A stretch of 64,000 bases of DNA from an uncultured Polaribacter sp. (GCF_947497695.1 NZ_CANMHM010000010.1:33029-97028); one strand, 5' to 3'; shown: positions 17,302-26,398, counted from the first letter of the stretch. Notes: generated by a model not told the origin, from the sequence alone. Numbers and translations: made by a program.

Positions 17302-18141
17302 ATGACAAATCCCGAGTGGAAAACCGTTAAAGAATACGAAGACATTACTTATAAAAAATGTAATGGAGTTGCAAGAATTGCGTTTAACAGACCTAATGTT
17401 AGAAATGCTTTTAGACCCAAAACCACCAAAGAATTATACGAAGCTTTTTATGATGCTACAGAAGATGTAAATATTGGTGTTGTGCTGCTTTCTGCAGAAG
17501 GACCAAGTACAAAAGATGGCGTATATTCTTTCTGTTCTGGTGGCGATCAAAAAGCAAGAGGTCATCAAGGTTATGTTGGTGAAGATGGTTATCACAGATT
17601 AAATATTTTAGAAGTTCAAAGATTAATTAGGTTTATGCCAAAAGCAGTAATTGCAGTAGTACCTGGCTGGGCAGTTGGAGGTGGACATAGTTTACATGTT
17701 GTTTGTGATTTAACTTTAGCATCTAAAGAACACGCAATTTTTAAACAAACAGATGCAGATGTAACCTCTTTTGATGGTGGCTATGGATCTGCTTATTTAG
17801 CTAAAATGGTAGGGCAAAAAAAAGCAAGAGAAATTTTCTTTTTAGGTAGAAATTATTCTGCACAAGAAGCCTATGAAATGGGAATGGTAAATGCAGTAAT
17901 TCCACATGATGAATTAGAGAGTACAGCTTATCAATGGGCACAAGAAATTTTAGAAAAAAGCCCTACCTCAATAAAAATGTTGAAATTTGCCATGAATTTA
18001 ACTGATGATGGCATGGTTGGTCAGCAAGTTTTTGCGGGCGAAGCAACAAGACTTGCTTATATGACTGATGAGGCAAAAGAAGGAAGAGACGCTTTTTTAG
18101 AGAAGAGAAAGCCTAATTTCCCTAAAAAATGGATACCATAA
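17302..18141 (+). CDS. menB: 1,4-dihydroxy-2-naphthoyl-CoA synthase
   Basis: Crotonase-fold enzyme that closes the second ring of menaquinone by Dieckmann-type condensation of o-succinylbenzoyl-CoA. The 279-residue protein has the MenB hallmarks: F-C-S-G-G-D-Q-K-A-R-G (oxyanion hole), G-W-A-V-G-G-G-H-S-L-H-V-V-C-D, and T-S-F-D-G-G-Y-G-S-A-Y with the active-site Asp/Gly segment. The C-terminal R-K-P-N-F-P tail is typical. Unlike many flavobacteria it is not next to menD or menF; menF lies 5.5 kb away on the other strand and no menD is in the window. Confidence 0.95.
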   Translation: MTNPEWKTVKEYEDITYKKCNGVARIAFNRPNVRNAFRPKTTKELYEAFYDATEDVNIGVVLLSAEGPSTKDGVYSFCSGGDQKARGHQGYVGEDGYHRLNILEVQRLIRFMPKAVIAVVPGWAVGGGHSLHVVCDLTLASKEHAIFKQTDADVTSFDGGYGSAYLAKMVGQKKAREIFFLGRNYSAQEAYEMGMVNAVIPHDELESTAYQWAQEILEKSPTSIKMLKFAMNLTDDGMVGQQVFAGEATRLAYMTDEAKEGRDAFLEKRKPNFPKKWIP

Positions 18142-18193
18142 AATAGTTGGCAGTTTTTAAGTATTCAGCAGGCAGTCAAAGTTTTTAGTAAAG

Positions 18194-18213
18194 CAAGGGA
18201 GCATTCTCCCTTG
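18194..18213 (+). terminator. Hairpin between menB and purU
   Basis: Perfect 8-bp stem CAAGGGAG-CATT-CTCCCTTG. It is followed by TAAAATA and no T run, so termination would be weak; it may instead be a stability or attenuation element. Position (after the menB stop, 15 bases before the purU ATG) supports a regulatory role but does not prove it. Confidence 0.4.
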
Positions 18214-18227
18214 TAAAATAAGATATT

Positions 18228-19097
18228 ATGAAACCACAAGTAGTCACTTTTTTAATAAAATGTCCAGATCAAAAAGGATTGGTCGCTAAAATAACCAGTT
18301 TCTTTTTTGAAAAAGGATTTAATATTTTAAGTTGTCAGCAATATGTAAATGCTATTGAAAATACTTATTTTATGCGTGTTCGTTTAAATGCAGATGGCAC
18401 AAATATTTCTAAAGAAACCTTAGAAGCTAGTTTTCTTGAACTCGCAACACCTTTAAAATTCGATTGGTCTGTAAATTATAGTGATAAAAAACAAAATATA
18501 GCTATCATGGTTTCTCACACAAGCCATAATTTATATGATTTATTAGAAAGATCTAAAGAAGGTAGATTAGATTGTAATGTAAGCATGATTATTAGTAATC
18601 ATGATAAGTTAAGACCTATTGCAGAAATGTTTAAAATCCCTTTTTATCATTTACCTGTTACCAAAGAAACTAAGCAAGAGCAAGAAGCACAAGTTGCACA
18701 ACTTTTAGATGTAAATGAAGTCGATTTGGTAATTATGGCTAGATATATGCAGATTTTATCAGCAGATTTTATCAATCGTTATCCTGAGAAGATTATCAAT
18801 ATTCATCATTCTTTTTTACCTGCTTTTCAAGGAGCAAATCCGTATAAAAAAGCTTATGAAAGAGGTGTAAAATTAATTGGTGCCACAGCACATTATGCAA
18901 CTGTAGATTTAGATGAAGGCCCAATTATTGAGCAAGATGTAAAACCTGTAACACACGAAAGTACACCAACAACCTTAAAAAGAATTGGTGCTGATATTGA
19001 AAAACTGGTGTTGGCAAGAGCTGTAAAAAACCATTTGAATCATCAAATAATTGTTTCAGGAAATAGAGCCATTGTTTTTCCTGAAGCTGGGGAGTAA
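18228..19097 (+). CDS. purU: Formyltetrahydrofolate deformylase
   Basis: Hydrolyses 10-formyl-THF to formate and THF, balancing one-carbon pools. An N-terminal ACT domain (about 5-85) is followed by a formyltransferase-like catalytic domain (about 88-280) with V-M-A-R-Y-M-Q-I-L-S, I-I-N-I-H-H-S-F-L-P-A-F-Q-G-A-N-P-Y, and G-A-T-A-H-Y-A-T-V-D-L-D-E-G-P-I-I-E-Q. The ACT domain and the H-H-S-F-L-P form distinguish PurU from PurN and methionyl-tRNA formyltransferase. 289 residues is normal. It is followed 70 bases on by the FAH-family gene. Confidence 0.95.
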   Translation: MKPQVVTFLIKCPDQKGLVAKITSFFFEKGFNILSCQQYVNAIENTYFMRVRLNADGTNISKETLEASFLELATPLKFDWSVNYSDKKQNIAIMVSHTSHNLYDLLERSKEGRLDCNVSMIISNHDKLRPIAEMFKIPFYHLPVTKETKQEQEAQVAQLLDVNEVDLVIMARYMQILSADFINRYPEKIINIHHSFLPAFQGANPYKKAYERGVKLIGATAHYATVDLDEGPIIEQDVKPVTHESTPTTLKRIGADIEKLVLARAVKNHLNHQIIVSGNRAIVFPEAGE

Positions 19098-19167
19098 TTT
19101 TTAATTACAAATTTTAATTACGAAGTTCTATAATTCGTAATTCATAATTTAAAATTAGTAATTGAGT

Positions 19168-19776
19168 ATGAAAATAATTTGTATTGGGCGCAATTACGCA
19201 AAACATATTGAAGAATTGGCAAATGAAAAACCAGAAAGTCCGGTTATTTTTTTAAAGCCAGATTCAGCTATTTTACCCAGAAAAAACCCGTTTTTTATTC
19301 CTCCTTTTTCTAATGATGTACATTATGAAGTGGAAATTTTAGTAAAAATCAACAAAGTTGGCAAACACATTGCTACAAAATTTGCGCATAAATATTATGA
19401 TGAAATAGGACTCGGAATCGATTTTACAGCAAGAGATGTACAAGCAAAATGCAAAGAAAAAGGTTTACCTTGGGAAAAAGCAAAAGCTTTTGATGGAAGT
19501 GCAGTTGTGGGAGAATTTTATCCGAAGGAACAATTTGATTTAGAAAACTTACAATTTCAACTGTTTAAAAATGATGCAATTGTACAAGATGGAAATACCA
19601 ATGCCATGTTATGGAAAACTGACGAATTAATTTCTTATGTTTCTCAATACTTCACTTTAAAAAAGGGAGATATCATTTTTACAGGAACACCTGCAGGAGT
19701 TGGCCAAGTTATTGAAAATGATGTTTTAAAAGGTATAATAGCTGGTAAAGAAGCGTTTAACATCAAAGTAAAATAA
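19168..19776 (+). CDS. Fumarylacetoacetate hydrolase family protein
   Basis: 202 residues of the FAH/YcgM fold, whose members hydrolyse or decarboxylate acylpyruvate-type substrates with a divalent metal. Visible are I-G-R-N-Y-A-K-H-I-E-E-L, F-L-K-P-D-S-A-I, the metal-binding H-Y-E-V-E-I-L-V-K-I (Glu pair), D-F-T-A-R-D-V-Q, and the C-terminal F-T-G-T-P-A-G-V-G-Q. I start at the ATG 19168; an in-frame TTG lies two codons earlier. The compact form resembles YisK/YcgM-type oxaloacetate decarboxylase or acylpyruvase. The substrate is not determinable. Confidence 0.88.
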   Translation: MKIICIGRNYAKHIEELANEKPESPVIFLKPDSAILPRKNPFFIPPFSNDVHYEVEILVKINKVGKHIATKFAHKYYDEIGLGIDFTARDVQAKCKEKGLPWEKAKAFDGSAVVGEFYPKEQFDLENLQFQLFKNDAIVQDGNTNAMLWKTDELISYVSQYFTLKKGDIIFTGTPAGVGQVIENDVLKGIIAGKEAFNIKVK

Positions 19777-19778
19777 AT

Positions 19779-20096
19779 TTGATAAATTTTAGCATCCAAA
19801 TAATTGCATCAATATTTATTGGAGGTTGTTTTGTATATCTTGCAAAAAGATATGAAAAAAGCATCCCCATTTATTTTTGTATTGGTTTTTTTCTCTCTTT
19901 AATAATTAGATTTATCTATTTGTTAATTTATGGCTTTATTACAGATTTTGAAATCCTACAAAGTTTTAGTTTTAATAGAAATTTATCTGTTTTACTAAGC
20001 ATTATTATTCCCTACATTCTCTTTATTATTTTAAGAAAAAAATTAGAAAAAGAAAGTTTAAAAAAATCTAAGATCAATGAAATAGGTGAAAAATGA
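19779..20096 (+). CDS. Small membrane protein, unknown
   Basis: 105 residues with three likely TM segments (about 3-20, 31-54, 70-87) and a short Lys-rich C-terminal tail. I recognise no family. The frame opens two bases after the FAH gene stop with a TTG codon (19779), so the start is uncertain. The stop overlaps the ATG of the next, broken gene (ATGA at 20093-20096), which argues that both were translated as a pair. It could be a small toxin-like or immunity-like membrane protein, but nothing in the sequence proves that. Confidence 0.5.
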   Translation: MINFSIQIIASIFIGGCFVYLAKRYEKSIPIYFCIGFFLSLIIRFIYLLIYGFITDFEILQSFSFNRNLSVLLSIIIPYILFIILRKKLEKESLKKSKINEIGEK

Positions 20097-20398
20097 AGAT
20101 TCTAGGCTATATTCTTATTTTTTATATCGGATTTTATTTTTATTGACAAGCAGAAAATCACAACAAAAATAAATGGTTATTTGGTTTTTTAGGCATTGCC
20201 TCATTTTTCTTAGGGCTACTAATACATCCTTTATATATTAGACTTTTTGAATCGTTTTTAGTTAACGAATTTAAATTAGTCATTTTAAGTATTAAATCTT
20301 TTTGTTTTGCAATATTAACTGATTTTGTAAGTTTTCAAGCACTAAACTATATCTGGAGTAGAAAAAACAGAAATGTTAAAAAAGAAGATATTGGTTAA
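20093..20398 (+). pseudogene. Small membrane protein gene interrupted by in-frame TGA
   Basis: The frame begins with the ATG that overlaps the upstream stop and reads MKILGYILIFYIGFYFY, then TGA at 20144-20146, then stays open for 84 more codons to TAA at 20396 (N-K-W-L-F-G-F-L-G-I-A, I-R-L-F-E-S-F-L, ending R-N-V-K-K-E-D-I-G). Two further hydrophobic segments follow the stop. An overlapping start and a long open frame after the TGA suggest a recently damaged, formerly coupled partner of the 105-residue membrane protein. A sequencing error is possible. No family recognised. Confidence 0.5.
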
Positions 20399-20463
20399 AT
20401 AAGTAATTGAATAATTATACCAAATTAATACATTAGATTTCTTATTTCAACCCTACAACTTTG

Positions 20464-20471
20464 TAACTTTG
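20464..20471 (+). promoter_or_regulatory. -7 promoter box TAACTTTG (cinA)
   Basis: Exact TAnnTTTG element 20 bases before the cinA ATG at 20491. No well-placed TTTG -33 element. Confidence 0.4.
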
Positions 20472-20490
20472 TCGCTTTCAAAAAGTAAAA

Positions 20491-21732
20491 ATGAACGCAG
20501 AAATTATAACTATAGGAGACGAAATTTTAATTGGTCAGATTGTAGATACCAATTCTCAGTGGATTGGACAAGAACTCAATAAAATAGGAGTTTCTGTATA
20601 CCAAATCACTTCTATTCAAGATGAAGAACAGCATATCTTAAACGCTTTTAAAGAAGCACAAGACAGAGTAGATATTGTAATTATTACAGGAGGTTTAGGT
20701 CCTACAAAAGACGACATCACAAAAAAAACAATTGCTAAGTTTTTTAAGGATGATAAAATTATAGAATACCCAGAAGTAATTGCACACATAAAAGGACTGT
20801 TTGCAAAAATGAACCATCCTTTTAAAGAAATTCAAAAAACACAAGCACTATTACCATCCAAAGCTACTTTGTTAATGAATCAATTTGGTACTGCACCAGG
20901 AATGTGGTTTTACGAAAATGAAACTGTCTTTGTGTCACTTCCAGGAGTTCCTTATGAAATGAAAGGCTTAATTACCAATGAGGTTTTACCTAGAATTCAA
21001 GAAAAATTCAAACTTCCATTTATCATCCATAAAACAATAATGACTTATGGACAAGGAGAAAGCACTATTGCAGAAAGAATTGAAGATTTCGAAAATCATT
21101 TACCCTCAAATATCAAATTAGCTTACCTCCCATCTTTTGGCAGGGTTAGATTGCGTTTATCAGCCAAAGGCGAAAATAAAGAAACACTAGAAACTACTTT
21201 AAATGAAAAAGTAGCTGAAATTTATCAACTCATCCCAGAAATTATTGCAGGTTTAGATGACAATAGTCCTTTAGAAAAAAGAATTGGAGAAATTTTAAAG
21301 AAAAGCAACAAAACCATTGCAACTGCAGAAAGCTTAACTGGTGGTAAATTAGCTGCAAATTTGGTGGCTATTTCTGGTGCATCTAGTTATTTTAAAGGGA
21401 GTATTGTAGCTTATTGTAAAGAAGCAAAAATTAATTTATTAGATGTTTTTGAACAAACAATACAAACACACACTGTAGTAAGTAAAGAAGTGGCCTTAGA
21501 AATGGCAAAAGGGGTAAAAAGAAAACTTAAAACAGATTATGCTATTGCAGTTACAGGAAATGCAGGACCTACAACAGATGATACAGATAAAAGTATAGGT
21601 GTTGTTTGCATTGCTTTTGTTGCTGATGATAAAGAATTTGCAGAAGAATTTAATTTTGGTCAACCCAGAGAAAAAGTTATCAATAAAACAGTGAATAAAT
21701 CACTAGAAATTATACTAAAAGAAATTCTTTAA
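20491..21732 (+). CDS. cinA: CinA family nicotinamide-nucleotide amidohydrolase
   Basis: 413-residue two-domain CinA. The N-terminal MoCF-like (COG1058) domain shows I-T-I-G-D-E-I-L-I-G-Q, I-I-T-G-G-L-G-P-T-K-D-D, F-G-T-A-P-G-M-W, and L-P-G-V-P-Y-E-M-K. The C-terminal PncC-type amidohydrolase domain (about 265-410) shows A-T-A-E-S-L-T-G-G-K-L and V-T-G-N-A-G-P-T. Family members recycle NMN to nicotinate mononucleotide and hydrolyse ADP-ribose. In flavobacteria cinA commonly precedes rpmB as here. Confidence 0.94.
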   Translation: MNAEIITIGDEILIGQIVDTNSQWIGQELNKIGVSVYQITSIQDEEQHILNAFKEAQDRVDIVIITGGLGPTKDDITKKTIAKFFKDDKIIEYPEVIAHIKGLFAKMNHPFKEIQKTQALLPSKATLLMNQFGTAPGMWFYENETVFVSLPGVPYEMKGLITNEVLPRIQEKFKLPFIIHKTIMTYGQGESTIAERIEDFENHLPSNIKLAYLPSFGRVRLRLSAKGENKETLETTLNEKVAEIYQLIPEIIAGLDDNSPLEKRIGEILKKSNKTIATAESLTGGKLAANLVAISGASSYFKGSIVAYCKEAKINLLDVFEQTIQTHTVVSKEVALEMAKGVKRKLKTDYAIAVTGNAGPTTDDTDKSIGVVCIAFVADDKEFAEEFNFGQPREKVINKTVNKSLEIILKEIL

Positions 21733-21748
21733 AAATTTGTAAAATTGT

Positions 21749-21780
21749 TTTGTTCATCATTAGAATTAATTGTAAGTTTG
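21749..21780 (+). promoter_or_regulatory. Promoter of the rpmB-rpmG-DUF4295 operon
   Basis: TTTG at 21749-21752, a 20-base spacer, and TAAGTTTG at 21773-21780: a full match to the Bacteroidota -33/-7 consensus. Transcription would start near 21786, giving a leader of about 35 bases before the rpmB ATG. Confidence 0.75.
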
Positions 21781-21820
21781 CACCTCGTTTAGAGATAACA
21801 CTAAAAATACTGTCGAGAAG

Positions 21821-22060
21821 ATGTCTAGAATTTGTGAATTAACAGGAAAAAAAGCTATGGTTGGAAACAATGTTTCTAAAGCTTTAAATAGAACAAAGAG
21901 AAAGTTTGACGCTAATTTAATGACCAAGCGTTTTTTCATTCCAGAAGAAGATAAATGGATTACTTTAAAAGTATCTGCATCTGCTTTAAAAAATATTAAT
22001 AAATTAGGAGTTTCTGCAGTAATTAAAGAAGCTAGAGCAAACGGATTTTTAACAAAATAA
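21821..22060 (+). CDS. rpmB: 50S ribosomal protein bL28
   Basis: 79 residues, normal length. Opens with M-S-R-I-C-E-L-T-G-K-K and contains G-N-N-V-S-K-A-L-N-R-T-K-R-K-F-D-A-N-L, followed by the I-T-L-K-V-S-A-S-A-L-K-N-I-N-K-L-G C-terminal helix region. First gene of the L28-L33-DUF4295 operon. Confidence 0.98.
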   Translation: MSRICELTGKKAMVGNNVSKALNRTKRKFDANLMTKRFFIPEEDKWITLKVSASALKNINKLGVSAVIKEARANGFLTK

Positions 22061-22086
22061 GTTACAGCTCATAAAATTATATACAG

Positions 22087-22269
22087 ATGGCAAAAAAAGG
22101 AAACAGAGTTCAGGTAATCTTAGAATGTACAGAGCATAAAGCATCAGGAGAAAGAGGTACTTCTAGATATATTACTACAAAGAACAAAAAGAACACTCCA
22201 GATAGAATGGAAATTAAAAAATTCAATCCTATCTTAAAGAAAATGACTGTTCACAAAGAAATTAAATAA
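22087..22269 (+). CDS. rpmG: 50S ribosomal protein bL33
   Basis: 60 residues with the L33 blocks [34 protein letters not shown]. Only one Cys is present in the positions where zinc-binding L33 has CxxC pairs, so this is the zinc-independent form. It lies 26 bases after rpmB. Confidence 0.98.
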   Translation: MAKKGNRVQVILECTEHKASGERGTSRYITTKNKKNTPDRMEIKKFNPILKKMTVHKEIK

Positions 22270-22321
22270 ATTAAACTATCTAGAACTCAGAACAGAGCAT
22301 ATAGATTAAAAAACATACACA

Positions 22322-22474
22322 ATGGCAAAGAAAACAGTAGCATCTTTACAAACTTCTTCTAAAAGACTAAGCAAAGCTATCAAAATGGTAAAATCTCCAA
22401 AAACAGGAGCCTATACTTTTGTAGAATCTATCATGGATCCTGCTAAAGTAGATGCATTTTTAGCTAAAAAGTAG
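22322..22474 (+). CDS. DUF4295 family protein
   Basis: 50 residues, very basic, with the DUF4295 pattern: M-A-K-K-T-V-A-S-L-Q, K-M-V-K-S-P-K-T-G-A-Y-T-F, and a C-terminal D-P-A-K-V-D-A-F-L-A-K-K. This small family is restricted to Bacteroidota and is always found after rpmB-rpmG, which suggests a ribosome-associated role. The operon ends with a strong terminator 23 bases later. Confidence 0.95.
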   Translation: MAKKTVASLQTSSKRLSKAIKMVKSPKTGAYTFVESIMDPAKVDAFLAKK

Positions 22475-22496
22475 TATTTACTACATAAAATATATA

Positions 22497-22532
22497 AAAC
22501 TACTTTCTATTTTTAGAAAGTAGTTTTTTTTT
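22497..22532 (+). terminator. Rho-independent terminator of the rpmB operon
   Basis: AAACTACTTTCTA / TAGAAAGTAGTTT stem with a 4-base TTTT loop followed by a run of nine or more T residues. Confidence 0.9.
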
Positions 22533-22554
22533 GCGTCTTATAATTCCGTATTTT

Positions 22555-22661
22555 TGGGCGTTCCCTAAAGGTCGGGCTTGGAGTATATCTTTAACGAAGT
22601 CGAAAGGCTAAATCTTTTTTGTGAAAAACAAAAAAGGATATCGCTACAATCCCTAACGCAA
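22555..22661 (+). repeat. Dispersed intergenic repeat, family A copy 1
   Basis: 107-bp element that starts TGGGCGTTCCCTAAA and ends CAATCCCTAACGCAA, giving short GCGTT/AACGC inverted ends. A hairpin ATCTTTTTTGT-GAAAA-ACAAAAAAGGAT lies at 22611-22641. Compared with copy 3 it has about 28 extra bases left of the hairpin. It sits between the rpmB-operon terminator and ftsY. Confidence 0.75.
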
Positions 22662-22767
22662 CTTATCTGCAAATTCTATTGAAAATCAGACAAGTTGTCA
22701 ATTTTTTACTTTGGTATAATTTTAGACAACTAAAAAAACTAACAACTAAAAACCAACAACTCGAATT

Positions 22768-23721
22768 ATGAGTTTTTTTAAAAAAATATTTTCAAAAGAA
22801 AAAAAAGAAACCTTAGACAAAGGATTAGAAAAGTCTAAAGAAAGTTTCTTTGGCAAACTAACAAAAGCTGTTGCAGGTAAATCTAAAGTAGATGATGATG
22901 TTTTAGATAACTTAGAAGAAATTTTAGTAGCATCTGATGTTGGTGTAGCTACCACTTTAAAAATTATTACTAGAATTGAGGCTAGAGTTGCCAAAGACAA
23001 ATATGTTGGCACAGACGAATTAAACAAAATTCTTAGAGAAGAAATTGCAGGTTTATTGTCTGAAACCAATCTTGGTAATGAAACCGAATTTACAATTCCT
23101 AACAATCATAAACCACACGTAATAATGGTAGTTGGTGTGAATGGAGTTGGTAAAACAACCACTATTGGTAAACTTGCTAGTCAATTTAAAAAACAAGGGT
23201 TAAAAGTAGTTTTAGGTGCTGCAGATACTTTTAGAGCAGCAGCCATAGATCAATTACAAGTTTGGGCAGACAGAACAGACGTACCAATTATTCGTCAAGA
23301 AATGGGATCTGATCCTGCTTCTGTTGCTTTTGACACCTTAAAATCTGCTGTTACTCAAAATGCAGATGTTGTTATTATAGACACAGCAGGTAGATTACAC
23401 AACAAAGTGAATTTAATGAATGAGTTGACCAAGATAAAACGTGTTATGCAAAAAGTGGTAGACAATTCTCCTCATGATGTATTATTAGTTTTAGATGGCT
23501 CTACAGGTCAGAATGCATTTGAGCAAGCAAAACAATTTACATTAGCTACAGAAGTAACTTCTTTAGCAGTTACTAAATTAGATGGTACTGCAAAAGGGGG
23601 CGTTGTAATTGGTATTTCAGATCAGTTTAAAATTCCTGTAAAATACATTGGTGTTGGGGAAGGAATAGACGATTTACAAGTTTTTAATAAACATGAGTTT
23701 GTTGACTCTTTTTTTAAATAA
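22768..23721 (+). CDS. ftsY: Signal recognition particle receptor FtsY
   Basis: SRP-type GTPase that docks ribosome-SRP complexes at the membrane. 317 residues: a short basic amphipathic N-terminus (M-S-F-F-K-K-I-F-S-K), four-helix N domain (about 40-105), and G domain with G1 G123-V-N-G-V-G-K-T130, D-T-F-R-A-A-A, Q-E-M-G-S-D-P-A-S-V-A-F, D-T-A-G-R-L-H, and T-K-L-D-G-T-A-K-G-G. It lacks the long acidic A domain of E. coli FtsY, as usual in Bacteroidota. Confidence 0.97.
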   Translation: MSFFKKIFSKEKKETLDKGLEKSKESFFGKLTKAVAGKSKVDDDVLDNLEEILVASDVGVATTLKIITRIEARVAKDKYVGTDELNKILREEIAGLLSETNLGNETEFTIPNNHKPHVIMVVGVNGVGKTTTIGKLASQFKKQGLKVVLGAADTFRAAAIDQLQVWADRTDVPIIRQEMGSDPASVAFDTLKSAVTQNADVVIIDTAGRLHNKVNLMNELTKIKRVMQKVVDNSPHDVLLVLDGSTGQNAFEQAKQFTLATEVTSLAVTKLDGTAKGGVVIGISDQFKIPVKYIGVGEGIDDLQVFNKHEFVDSFFK

Positions 23722-23891
23722 AAAAACACCATAATCTTATGTAACTGATTCTCAGAAAAAATCGGAAATAAAATAAAAGAAAAAAGAATCAACATCTGTT
23801 AAAGCTTCCTTCAGGATTTTTAATTTTTTACTGGTTTCCAATTGATTCTTAATTTAATATAATCTACGAAAACTTATCCTAAGAAAACAAT

Positions 23892-24230
23892 ATGAAAGAA
23901 GAAATTACTTTCGAAGATTTTTTAAAGGTTGATATTAGAATAGGAACTATTATTGAAGTCAATGATTTTCCAAAAGCCAAAAAACCTGCCTATCAATTAA
24001 CAATTGATTTTGGTGCATTAGGAGTCAAAAAATCGAGTGCTCAAATTACAGATTTATATACTAAAGAAGATTTATTAAACAAACAAGTTTCTGCAATCGT
24101 AAATTTTAAACCCAAACAAATTGCCAACTTTATAAGCGAGGTTTTGGTTATTGGTGTTTATAATGTTGATGGAAATGTCGTTTTACTTAAAGCGTCTGAA
24201 AAAATTAAAAACGGGGAACAGGTTTGTTAA
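23892..24230 (+). CDS. csaA: CsaA-like tRNA-binding domain protein
   Basis: 112 residues forming one tRNA-binding OB fold of the CsaA type: F-L-K-V-D-I-R-I-G-T-I-I-E-V, K-K-P-A-Y-Q-L-T-I-D-F-G, S-A-Q-I-T-D-L-Y, and V-N-F-K-P-K-Q-I-A-N-F-I-S-E-V-L-V-I-G. CsaA is described as a dimeric tRNA-binding protein with chaperone-like export activity in Bacillus. The role here is inferred from the family only. Monocistronic, with 160 bases of repeat-like, convergent spacer after it. Confidence 0.9.
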   Translation: MKEEITFEDFLKVDIRIGTIIEVNDFPKAKKPAYQLTIDFGALGVKKSSAQITDLYTKEDLLNKQVSAIVNFKPKQIANFISEVLVIGVYNVDGNVVLLKASEKIKNGEQVC

Positions 24231-24394
24231 TATTATATTATTACGAACGACAATCTAGTAATCTGTAATTTAAAATTCACAATATTTAATAAGAAATTGC
24301 CACATCAAGCAAAAAAGCTTAATTCGCAAATACAAAGTTATCATTTCAAACTTTTATAAAAATATTTCTTCGCGAACTTTGCGTTTTTTCTTTG

Positions 24395-25435
24395 TTACTT
24401 TGCGTTTAAATTTAAAATAGCCTTATTAATTCGCTTCACTAAACCTGGTCCTTCATAAATAAAACCTGTGTAAACTTGCACTAAATCTGCACCAGCATTC
24501 AATTTTTCTAAAGCATCTTTTGCAGAATGAATACCTCCTACTCCAATGATTGGGAAAGATTTGTTAGAAGTATCTGCTAAATATTTAATAACAGCTGTAC
24601 TTTGGTTTTTTACAGGTTGTCCACTTACTCCACCATTACCAATTTCTTTTAAACGCTCTTTGGAAGCTTTTAAATTATCTCTATTTGTTGAAGTATTTGA
24701 AGCTATTACACCATCAATTTTGGTTTCATTGACCAACTCTATAATTTCATCTAATTGATTATTATTTAAATCAGGAGCAATTTTTAATAAAATTGGTTTT
24801 TGTATCTCTTCTTTGTTGTTTAAGTTTTGACAAGCAGAAATCAACTCTAATAAGTAGTCTTTATCATTCAGTTTTGCATGACTCCCAACATTTGGGCAAC
24901 TTACATTCAGTACAAAATAATCTACAAAAGGATGCAGTTCTTTAAAAACCTCACAATAATCTGCTGTATAATTATCTGGAGTTGTGGCTGTATTTTTACC
25001 AATGTTTCCACCAATAATAACCTTACCTTTATTTTTCTTTAAGTTTTCAATAGCAGCTTGTAAACCATCATTATTAAAACCCATTCTATTTATAATTCCT
25101 TGATCGTCTTTTAAACGAAACAGTCTTTTCTTTGGGTTTCCTGCTTGTCCTTTAGGCGTTACAGTTCCTATTTCTATAAAACCAAAACCAAAATTTGCAA
25201 GTTCGTTATATAAAACTGCATTTTTATCAAAACCTGCTGCTAAACCCACAGGGTTTTTAAATGTAATTCCGAATAAAGTTCTTTCTAAACGTTTATCTTC
25301 AACCACATATAAACTTCTAAAGATTGAAGCCATAAAAGGAATTTTACATAAAGTCTTAATTAAAGAAAATGTAAAATAATGGATTTTTTCTGGATCGAAT
25401 AAAAAGAAAATTGGTCTTACAATAGATTTGTACAT
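24395..25435 (-). CDS. pyrD: Dihydroorotate dehydrogenase (quinone), class 2
   Basis: Oxidises dihydroorotate to orotate with FMN and passes electrons to the quinone pool. The 346-residue protein has the class 2 N-terminal helices (about 1-40) that bind membrane and quinone, then [40 protein letters not shown], and I-A-P-D-L. The catalytic base is Ser of the N-V-S-C-P-N neighbourhood, as in other class 2 enzymes. It faces csaA tail-to-tail. Confidence 0.96.
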   Translation of the reverse strand: MYKSIVRPIFFLFDPEKIHYFTFSLIKTLCKIPFMASIFRSLYVVEDKRLERTLFGITFKNPVGLAAGFDKNAVLYNELANFGFGFIEIGTVTPKGQAGNPKKRLFRLKDDQGIINRMGFNNDGLQAAIENLKKNKGKVIIGGNIGKNTATTPDNYTADYCEVFKELHPFVDYFVLNVSCPNVGSHAKLNDKDYLLELISACQNLNNKEEIQKPILLKIAPDLNNNQLDEIIELVNETKIDGVIASNTSTNRDNLKASKERLKEIGNGGVSGQPVKNQSTAVIKYLADTSNKSFPIIGVGGIHSAKDALEKLNAGADLVQVYTGFIYEGPGLVKRINKAILNLNAK

Positions 25436-25567
25436 GGGTTACTAGAATTATTTTGAAGTTTATTTCTAGTTTACAAAATTACAAATTTTAATACTGATAA
25501 ACTCTAAAACATATCTGAATTTAAGAGTTGGTAAGTTTTCACTATTTTAGTAGAAAATAAAATCAAT

Positions 25568-26398
25568 ATGGAAACTATTTTTAATTATTTCGAAACAATT
25601 CCTTCTAGTCACAGAAGCCTCATTTTAGTTGGGGGAATCACATTTTTTTGGTTTTTAGAAGGTGCAATTCCGTTATTTAAATTTGATTACAAAAAATGGA
25701 AACACGCTTTACCTAATTTATTTTTTACGTTTACAACAATTATCATCAATTTTGCATTGGCTTTTTTACTCTTAAAAACTGCTGACTGGGTACAAGCCAA
25801 TAATTTTGGTTTGATAAATTGGCTGCCAGAAATGCCACTTTGGTTTTATATTATTTTAGGAGTCTTATTTTTAGACTTTTTTGGTGCGTATTTAGCACAT
25901 TTTGTAGAGCATAAAACGCCACCTTTATGGAAGGTTCATTTGGTACATCATTCAGATCATAAAGTAGATACTACTACTGCAAACAGACATCACCCCATAG
26001 AAAGTGTCATTCGTTTTGCGTTTACTTTGTTGGGCGTTTTTTTAGTGGGAACACCAATTGCCATTGTAATGATATATCAATCAATGTCTTTAATTTTTAC
26101 ACAATTTACTCATGCAAATATTAAAATATCACCAAAGGTGGATAAATTTTTGAGCTACTTTATTGTTTCTCCAGATATGCATAAAATTCATCATCACTAT
26201 CAATTACCTTATACAGATTCTAATTATGGAAATATCTTTTCTATTTGGGACAGACTTTTAGGAACTTATATGGAAATGGACAGAGAAAAAATTGTGTATG
26301 GAGTAGATACTTTTCCAGATGAAGAAAAAAATTCTTCTTTAAAAGAATTGTTAAAGCAACCTTTTCAAAGTGTTATAAAACCAAATGAAATTAGATAA
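25568..26398 (+). CDS. Fatty acid hydroxylase / sterol desaturase family membrane protein
   Basis: 276 residues with four or five TM segments and the three di-iron histidine clusters of the family: H-F-V-E-H, H-L-V-H-H-S-D-H with the following N-R-H-H-P, and M-H-K-I-H-H-H. These proteins use O2 to hydroxylate or desaturate lipids or carotenoids in the membrane. The Bacteroidota group often acts on sterol-like or ornithine lipids, but the substrate cannot be inferred from context. Single gene, divergent from pyrD. Confidence 0.88.
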   Translation: METIFNYFETIPSSHRSLILVGGITFFWFLEGAIPLFKFDYKKWKHALPNLFFTFTTIIINFALAFLLLKTADWVQANNFGLINWLPEMPLWFYIILGVLFLDFFGAYLAHFVEHKTPPLWKVHLVHHSDHKVDTTTANRHHPIESVIRFAFTLLGVFLVGTPIAIVMIYQSMSLIFTQFTHANIKISPKVDKFLSYFIVSPDMHKIHHHYQLPYTDSNYGNIFSIWDRLLGTYMEMDREKIVYGVDTFPDEEKNSSLKELLKQPFQSVIKPNEIR

